Assembly: GCF_050871315.1 (NCBI RefSeq)
Contig: NZ_JBJLRE010000011.1
Length of the DNA stretch: 64,000 nucleotides
Source of the DNA: Kineococcus gynurae
Lineage (GTDB): Bacteria > Actinomycetota > Actinomycetes > Actinomycetales > Kineococcaceae
Direction: 5' to 3' (one strand)
Positions 59,273-64,000 of this stretch are shown one piece after another. Both the position numbers and the translations under genes were made by a program. Each line of letters opens with the position of its first letter. Within the stretch, counting starts at the first letter, position 1. The notes beneath the pieces were generated by a model. The model searched no databases. It was not told the origin of the DNA and saw only the letters and a list, made by a program, of their open reading frames with translations.

Positions 59273-60664
59273 TCAGAGGGCGGACAACTGCGAGGACAAC
59301 CAGGAACCCTGGCTCTTGAGCGATCCCAGGGCCGTCTCCAACCGGGTGTAGTACGACTGGTAGGCGGTCTTCTTGGCCGCCAACCGGTCGTCCCAGTCGC
59401 TGATCCGGTCGGTGAGGTCCTTGACCGTGGAGTTCCGGCCGTCGATCGCGGTGGCCAGGCTCCCGATCCCGCTCTTGGTGGCCGCGGTGGCGACCGAGCC
59501 GAGCCGTTCCAGCAGGCCGGAACGGGTGTCGGGGGTGCTCAGGTCGGCACCGGCCGGACGAGGCGTCGTGGTGGGGTTCAGGAGGGCCTGGATCCCCTTC
59601 GGGTCGGCCTCGAAGGCGGCGACGAACTTGGTGCGGTCGAAGTCCAACGTCCCGCTGCGGTTGGTCTGCAACCCGACCGTGGCCCCGGAGGTCCCGCCGC
59701 CGAAGGCGCCGGACACGGCACTCAGGATCTGGGTCTGCAGGCCCCGCAGGGTGGAATCACCCATCAGGGCCCCGGAACCGCTGAGCTTGCCGTCACTGCC
59801 GACGACCCCGGCCTTGGTCTGGTTGCCGATCTCGGTGAGCGCGGCGTTGGCGGCGTCCACGACGGCCTTCATCGCGTCCCCGAGCTTGCCGGAGTCGCGG
59901 GCCGAGGAGACCGTGACCGTCGCGGCCGGGTCGGCCTTGCTCGCGGTCACCGTGACCCCGGGGATGAGGTCCGGGAAGGTGTTGGTGGACGACTTCACCG
60001 ACACGCCACCGCTGCCGAGCAGCAGTTCGGCGTCGGTCGCCGAGGAGATCGCGTCGAACTTCCCGGCCTCCGCGTCGGTCCCGTCGGCCTTCTTCAGCTG
60101 GAAGTCGCCGGCGGTCCCGGAGTTGGTCGACGTGATCTGCAGGCGGTACTGGTCGGCCGAGATGCGGATCGCGACGGCCTTGACGCCCATGCTGTCGGCG
60201 GTGTTGATCGAGGCGGCGATCTCGCTCAGGGTGCCGCTGGTCGGGCTGATGCTGCCGACCTTGGACCCGTTGCGGTAGACGTCGACCGGCAGGCCCAGGG
60301 AGTTCGGGTCCACGACGTCGCTCGCGCCCGCGGAGACGTTGGACAGGATCGACTTGGGGCTCGCGAGCGAGTTCACCCGGAAGCTGATCGAGCCCTGGTC
60401 GGCGGTGCCGGTGGCGGCGACCGCGACGGCGTCGCTGGACGACTTGGCCGTGACCGGCGACCAGCCGCCGGCCTTGGTGAGGCCCTCGACGGCGGTCTTG
60501 AGGGCCGCCATCTTGGTGTTGACCGCCTGGTAACCCTTGATCTCGTTCTGGGCGGTGCTGACGTTGGTCTTCAGTCGGTCCTGCGTCGCCGCGTCGACCT
60601 TGACCAACTGGGACACGATGCTGGTGACGTCGATACCGCTGACGAGGCCATCCACTGCGGCCAT
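59273..60664 (-). CDS. fliD: FliD, flagellar filament cap protein
   Basis: A 463-residue cap subunit. The N terminus DGLVSGIDVTSIVSQLVKVD is diagnostic. The middle has a Flagellin_IN-like module (ASINTADSMGVKAVAIRISA with DQYRLQITSTNSG). The C terminus has a coiled coil (KDLTDRISDWDDRLAAKKTA then YQSYYTRLETALGSLKSQGS) that is the FliD_C end. The ATG at 60664 matches the family; a longer frame runs into the promoter. It has its own sigma-28-like promoter and a terminator. Confidence 0.93.
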   Translation of the reverse strand: MAAVDGLVSGIDVTSIVSQLVKVDAATQDRLKTNVSTAQNEIKGYQAVNTKMAALKTAVEGLTKAGGWSPVTAKSSSDAVAVAATGTADQGSISFRVNSLASPKSILSNVSAGASDVVDPNSLGLPVDVYRNGSKVGSISPTSGTLSEIAASINTADSMGVKAVAIRISADQYRLQITSTNSGTAGDFQLKKADGTDAEAGKFDAISSATDAELLLGSGGVSVKSSTNTFPDLIPGVTVTASKADPAATVTVSSARDSGKLGDAMKAVVDAANAALTEIGNQTKAGVVGSDGKLSGSGALMGDSTLRGLQTQILSAVSGAFGGGTSGATVGLQTNRSGTLDFDRTKFVAAFEADPKGIQALLNPTTTPRPAGADLSTPDTRSGLLERLGSVATAATKSGIGSLATAIDGRNSTVKDLTDRISDWDDRLAAKKTAYQSYYTRLETALGSLKSQGSWLSSQLSAL

Positions 60665-60708
60665 GAAGCTCGCCCCCTTCCGTGGTTGTGGCTGAGTCTT
60701 CGAACACC

Positions 60709-60736
60709 TCATCGGCAGGTGTCGCGAGGACTTGAA
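60709..60736 (-). promoter_or_regulatory. Predicted sigma-28-type promoter of fliD
   Basis: Minus strand: TTCAAG (60736-60731), 14 bases, GCCGATGA (60716-60709), 45 bases before the fliD ATG. The two boxes are identical to those before fliQ, with one base less between them. Confidence 0.65.
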
Positions 60737-60796
60737 GCGGAATGCGCGCCGGGAACGGCGGATCACCCGATCGGGGCAGCCCCGTCGGCGGAGAGG

Positions 60797-61780
60797 TCAG
60801 ACCGCGGCGGACAGGCGCCGGCAGAGGTCGCGGAAGGCGGTGAGGGGGGCCGGGTCGTACCGGCACCCGGAGAGGTCGCGCAGCTCCCCCGCGCCGTTCA
60901 TCCCGTCCAGCTCCTCCAGCGCCTCGTCGGCGCGGCCGGACAGGCCCAGCGCCTGCCCCCGCAGCCAGCGGACCCAGGCGTCGCCGCGGTCCAGCTCCTC
61001 CACCAGGTGCAGCGCCACCGGGTACTCCCCGGCCACGATCAGCACCCGGACCAGGAAGTCCGTGCCGCGCCGCCGCAGGGATCCGTCGGGGACGAGGTCG
61101 CGCAGGGCCTCCAGGGCGTCGACCGCCGTCTGCAGTTCCCCGGCGCTGAGCGCGCTGCGCCCGAGGTCGAGCAGCAGGACGGGGAGGTCGGCATCCGCGG
61201 TGTCCAGGGCGGCGGCCACGGCTGATCGTGCGATCTGCAGGTTGCGGACCGCCTTGCCCTGCACGACGTCCAGGTCCCGGTAGCCGAGGTGCCGGATCGT
61301 CAGCACCGCAGGATCCAGGGGCCAGGTCGTCAGGTCGACCCCCGCGGCCACCGGACGCTCGTGCACCCGACCGACCCACCGGGTCCCGGCCCGGCGGAAC
61401 AACCGGGGGGCTCGGAACCGGTAGGGCCCGCTGCGCGCGTCGTGGTCGTCGAACTCCACCGACCAGCTCGCGGGTCCGGACGCGTCCAGCGCCGCCCGCA
61501 GGCCCGACGGATCGCCGAGGAGACGTTCGTCGGCGTCGAGACTCAGGACCCACTCCCCCGTGGCCAGGTCGAGGGCGGTGTTGCGAGCCGCGGCGAAGTC
61601 GCCGGCCCAGGGGTGCTCACCCAGCACGGCACCCGCCCGGCGGGCGATCTCACGGGTCGCGTCGAGCGAACCGGTGTCGACCACGACCACCTGGTCGGCG
61701 AGACCGTCGAGGGAGGCGAGGCAGTCCGTCAGGTGCCGCTCCTCGTCCCGCACGATCAGGCAGACCGACAGGGTGCTCAT
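60797..61780 (-). CDS. Family 2 glycosyltransferase with TPR-like tail, probable flagellin modification
   Basis: A 327-residue enzyme. The GT-A domain has VCLIVRDEERHLTDCLASLD, VVVVDTGSLDATREIARRAG and the metal-binding DAD at residues 82-84 (WVLSLDADERLL). PRLFRRAGTRWVGRVHERP follows. The second half is a row of helical pairs, TPR-like. Position between fliD and flagellin, and overlap with another such gene (ATGA), suggests that it adds sugars to flagellin. The donor sugar is unknown. Confidence 0.85.
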   Translation of the reverse strand: MSTLSVCLIVRDEERHLTDCLASLDGLADQVVVVDTGSLDATREIARRAGAVLGEHPWAGDFAAARNTALDLATGEWVLSLDADERLLGDPSGLRAALDASGPASWSVEFDDHDARSGPYRFRAPRLFRRAGTRWVGRVHERPVAAGVDLTTWPLDPAVLTIRHLGYRDLDVVQGKAVRNLQIARSAVAAALDTADADLPVLLLDLGRSALSAGELQTAVDALEALRDLVPDGSLRRRGTDFLVRVLIVAGEYPVALHLVEELDRGDAWVRWLRGQALGLSGRADEALEELDGMNGAGELRDLSGCRYDPAPLTAFRDLCRRLSAAV

Positions 61781-63738
61781 GCGCGTGGTCCGACCGGCGC
61801 CAGCAGTTCCGGCGCGAGATCGGCCACCAGGGCCCGGAGGTCGTCGGGGAGGTCGTCGAGCACCTCGACGAGGGCGTCGCGGGCCTCAGCATCGCCGAGC
61901 GGGCCGGCGAGGACGCTCAGCGCGGCGACCCGCTCGGGCAGCGGCGCCTGCTCGTCCTCGGCGACGCGGCGCAGCGGGCAGGCCTCGGGGCGACCGGACT
62001 CGCGCAACCGCAGGCTCCAGACCAGCAAGCGGTCGAGGCCGAGGCGCGGGGCGATCACCGAGGCCAGCGACAGCGCCCCCACGGTCTCGCGGCCCCCGAG
62101 GAACAGCGCCTCGGCCCAGCGATCGGCCTGCTCCACCTCCAGGTGGACCGCCTCACGCAGCGAGCGGGCGAGGAACGCGGCCGGAGCCGTCCGCGCGACC
62201 TCGTCGAGGGTGCCGGGCGCGGTCTCGTCGACGGCGACGACGAAGTCCAGGCGGACGTGGGCGGACCCGCGGGCCAGCTGGGCCAGCAGCTCCGTCCGGG
62301 CGGCGTCGGCCCCCTCGGCGAGGGCGAGCTGGAAGCGCAGCGGGTCGGCCTCGCCGAGGTCGTAGGGCACACCCCAGAGGTCCTCCGAGGGCACGAGGGC
62401 CGCGAGGTGCGCTCCGGCGGCCGCGAGGTCACCGGAGCGGTGCGCGAGTTCGGCCCGGAGGAGGTCCACCCGGGCCGAGGCCTCTCCCCCGGTCGCCAGG
62501 CGCTCGATCCAGCGGGCGGCCGCGGCGAGGTCACCCACCACGAGGGCGGCGACCGCTCCGGCGCGGGAGGCCAGCAGGTTCTCGTCGGCGGGGACGTCGG
62601 TCCCGACACCGGAGAGCGCGTCGAGCGCCTCATCCCAGAGCCCGGCGGCCGTGCAGGCGCGGGCCAGCGAGGTGCGTGCCGCCGCGGCGTCGCGCCCGCC
62701 CGCGTCGAGCCGGGCCACGGCGGCCCGGGCGATGGTCAGGTTGCGTTCGTGCTTGTCCTTGGCCAGGAAGGTCGCCACCTGGTAGCCGGAGTGGCGGATG
62801 GTCACCGGCGCCGGGGGTCCGACGCGCAACCGGCGGCCCCCGGGCCCGACCGGGTACTCGTGCAGGGCCTCGGTCCAGGAGGTGCCCGCCCGCTGGAAGA
62901 CCCGCACCGAGGCCGAGCGGACCTCGTGCTCGCCACCCTCGACGCTGTCGGAGGTGATGTCGATGCACATGGCCTCGTCCCGGCAGCCGTCGACGGCGCT
63001 GCGCAGCGCGGCCGGCTCACCGGACAGGATCTCGTCGGCGTCGACGGAGAGCACCCAGTCGGTCCGGGCGTGCTCGAGGGCCCGGTTCCGGGCCGCGGCG
63101 AAGTCGTCGTCCCAGAACCCCTCGACCACCCGGGCGCCGGCGACGCGGGCGATCTCCCGCGTGCTGTCGGTGCTCCCGGTGTCGTAGACCACGACCTCGT
63201 CGACGAACGGGGTCAGGGCGTCGAGGCAGTCGGTGAGCACCGCCTCCTCGTCCTTGACGATGAGCACGGCGCCCAGGCTGCGGCGGACGGTCGGCCCGCC
63301 GACGGTGGCGGGGGTCGCGGGGAGTCGGAGCCCGACGGGGGTGGACCAGGGCAGCCGCCGGACCCGGTCGGCGGGCAGACCCGCCGGGAAGGCCAGGAGC
63401 ATCGCGTCCTCCCCCACGGTCAGGCAGGCGTTGGGGGTGGCGGCGCCGTCGCGCGCGAGAGCGCCCCACCAGCCGGCCACGAGCCGCAGCTCCGGCCGGA
63501 GCACCACGAGCCGGCGGGAACCGTCGGCCAGGGTGCGGATCGCCCCCTCGAACCCCTCGGGGCCGAGCGGCACGTGGCGGACCCGGCGGCCGAGCCGGGG
63601 CGGCAACGCAACCCGTCCGCGAGCCAGGTAGCCGATCTCGACGTCCAGCGGGACGGTCTGGAACACCTGCCGCAGGACGGTGGTGAGGTCCTCCACCGAG
63701 CCCAGGCCCAGCACGACCACCCTCGCCGACTCGTTCAC
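61777..63738 (-). CDS. Large family 2 glycosyltransferase with N-terminal extension, probable flagellin modification
   Basis: A 653-residue protein. Residues 1-150 form a separate alpha/beta-like domain (VVVLGLGSVEDLTTVLRQVF, LVVLRPELRLVAGWWGALA) that resembles a partial second transferase fold without clear catalytic motif. Residues about 155-330 are the GT2 domain with GAVLIVKDEEAVLTDCLDAL, VVVYDTGSTDSTREIARVAG and DAD at 233-235. The rest is helical and TPR-like. It has a sigma-28-like element upstream and lies just behind flagellin, so it is likely part of the late flagellar regulon. Confidence 0.82.
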   Translation of the reverse strand: MNESARVVVLGLGSVEDLTTVLRQVFQTVPLDVEIGYLARGRVALPPRLGRRVRHVPLGPEGFEGAIRTLADGSRRLVVLRPELRLVAGWWGALARDGAATPNACLTVGEDAMLLAFPAGLPADRVRRLPWSTPVGLRLPATPATVGGPTVRRSLGAVLIVKDEEAVLTDCLDALTPFVDEVVVYDTGSTDSTREIARVAGARVVEGFWDDDFAAARNRALEHARTDWVLSVDADEILSGEPAALRSAVDGCRDEAMCIDITSDSVEGGEHEVRSASVRVFQRAGTSWTEALHEYPVGPGGRRLRVGPPAPVTIRHSGYQVATFLAKDKHERNLTIARAAVARLDAGGRDAAAARTSLARACTAAGLWDEALDALSGVGTDVPADENLLASRAGAVAALVVGDLAAAARWIERLATGGEASARVDLLRAELAHRSGDLAAAGAHLAALVPSEDLWGVPYDLGEADPLRFQLALAEGADAARTELLAQLARGSAHVRLDFVVAVDETAPGTLDEVARTAPAAFLARSLREAVHLEVEQADRWAEALFLGGRETVGALSLASVIAPRLGLDRLLVWSLRLRESGRPEACPLRRVAEDEQAPLPERVAALSVLAGPLGDAEARDALVEVLDDLPDDLRALVADLAPELLAPVGPRA

Positions 63739-63795
63739 GCGTCTCCCCCACCGGTCTGCGCCGCCCCGTCCGGTGCTCGGGACGCGTCGACTCCT

Positions 63796-63823
63796 CCATC
63801 GGCGGCGGCAGGACCGGCCTGAG
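63796..63823 (-). promoter_or_regulatory. Possible sigma-28-type promoter of the glycosyltransferase pair
   Basis: Minus strand: CTCAGG (63823-63818), 14 bases, GCCGATGG (63803-63796), 58 bases before the first glycosyltransferase gene and after the flagellin terminator. Confidence 0.5.
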
Positions 63824-63874
63824 CGGTCGTGGCCCGGGCGTTCCGGGGCGGACGACCTTCGGGGGAACGGCGGA

Positions 63875-63906
63875 ACGGGGTGGGGAGCGTGTGCTCCCCA
63901 CCCCGT
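63875..63906. terminator. Terminator of flagellin
   Basis: ACGGGGTGGGGAGC (63875-63888) and GCTCCCCACCCCGT (63893-63906) form a perfect 14-bp stem with a four-base loop, 44 bases after the flagellin stop on the minus strand. Confidence 0.85.
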
Positions 63907-63949
63907 CGCGGTGGTGATGATCAGCCCCGGTCGGTTACCGGGGTCAGGG

Positions 63950-64000
63950 TCAACGCAGCAGGCTCAGCACGCTCTGCGATGCCTGGTTGGCCTGCGCGAG
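63950..64000 (-). CDS. fliC: Flagellin, last 16 codons (5' part outside window)
   Basis: The minus strand at the window edge reads LAQANQASQSVLSLLR and stop. This is the conserved flagellin C terminus (AQANQxxxxVLxLLR), which forms the D0 helix and is bound by FliS. Only 51 bases are in the window. The strong terminator behind it and the adjacent modification and chaperone genes support the call. Confidence 0.88.
   Translation of the reverse strand, partial: LAQANQASQSVLSLLR

Overview
The window is very GC-rich DNA (clearly above 70% by eye). Its third codon positions are almost all G or C, GTG starts are common, and genes often share ATGA or GTGA stop/start overlaps. It looks like chromosomal DNA of a motile actinobacterium. 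Several features together suggest a Kineococcus-like member of the Kineosporiales: a complete polar-type flagellar set in an actinobacterial context, a fused OleBC olefin gene, a fused CydDC, and a BioY/BioM/BioN operon. The genus is inference; the rest is read from the sequence.

Layout. 1-3400: the end of a rhamnose operon (rhamnulokinase and an FMN-dependent lactate oxidoreductase), then small enzymes on the minus strand (VOC, RibD-C/DHFR-like, HAD). 3486-3615: tRNA-Leu(GAG) with a terminator hairpin. 3965-9992: a plus-strand operon for long-chain olefins (oleA, fused oleBC, oleD) followed by an App1-like lipid phosphatase gene. 10047-10486: a small minus-strand unit, bounded by two hairpins, that holds a 29-codon ORF with an excellent ribosome binding site. 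10495-17922: csrA, a small membrane protein, a PilZ protein, a degenerate FlhF, flhA, flhB, fliR, fliQ. 18065-22234: a non-flagellar insert (two-component system, esterase, PhzF) that separates fliQ from fliP. 22332-39803: the remaining flagellar genes fliPONM, fliL-motB-motA-flbD, flgE-flgD-fliK, an NlpC/P60-SLT hydrolase, fliJIHGFE and flgCB, all on the minus strand.

40066-47703: an M56 peptidase and BlaI-type repressor, divergent from the cytochrome bd operon cydA-cydB-cydDC, with an array of repressor half-sites between them. 48072-53654: a membrane protein, a biotin-uptake operon (bioY, acyl-CoA ligase, thiolase, ecfA, ecfT) and a degenerate glycosyltransferase. 53976-58164: a secreted subtilase and a Fic protein. 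58313-64000: late flagellar genes (a FliT-like ORF, fliS, fliD, two glycosyltransferases that probably modify flagellin, and the last codons of flagellin).

The flagellar genes form several transcription units. Upstream of most of them I find a conserved element, roughly CTCAAG/TTCAAG, 14-16 bases, then GCCGATGA, which matches the sigma-28 (FliA/WhiG) class. Strong hairpins close most units. A 53-bp palindrome occurs twice, each time just 3' of a flagellar operon. I found no CRISPR array, transposase, prophage or rRNA. The least explained items are the 29-codon ORF, the coupling of a BlaI/M56 pair to cytochrome bd, the FlhF that has lost its GTP-binding loop, and the split of fliPQR.
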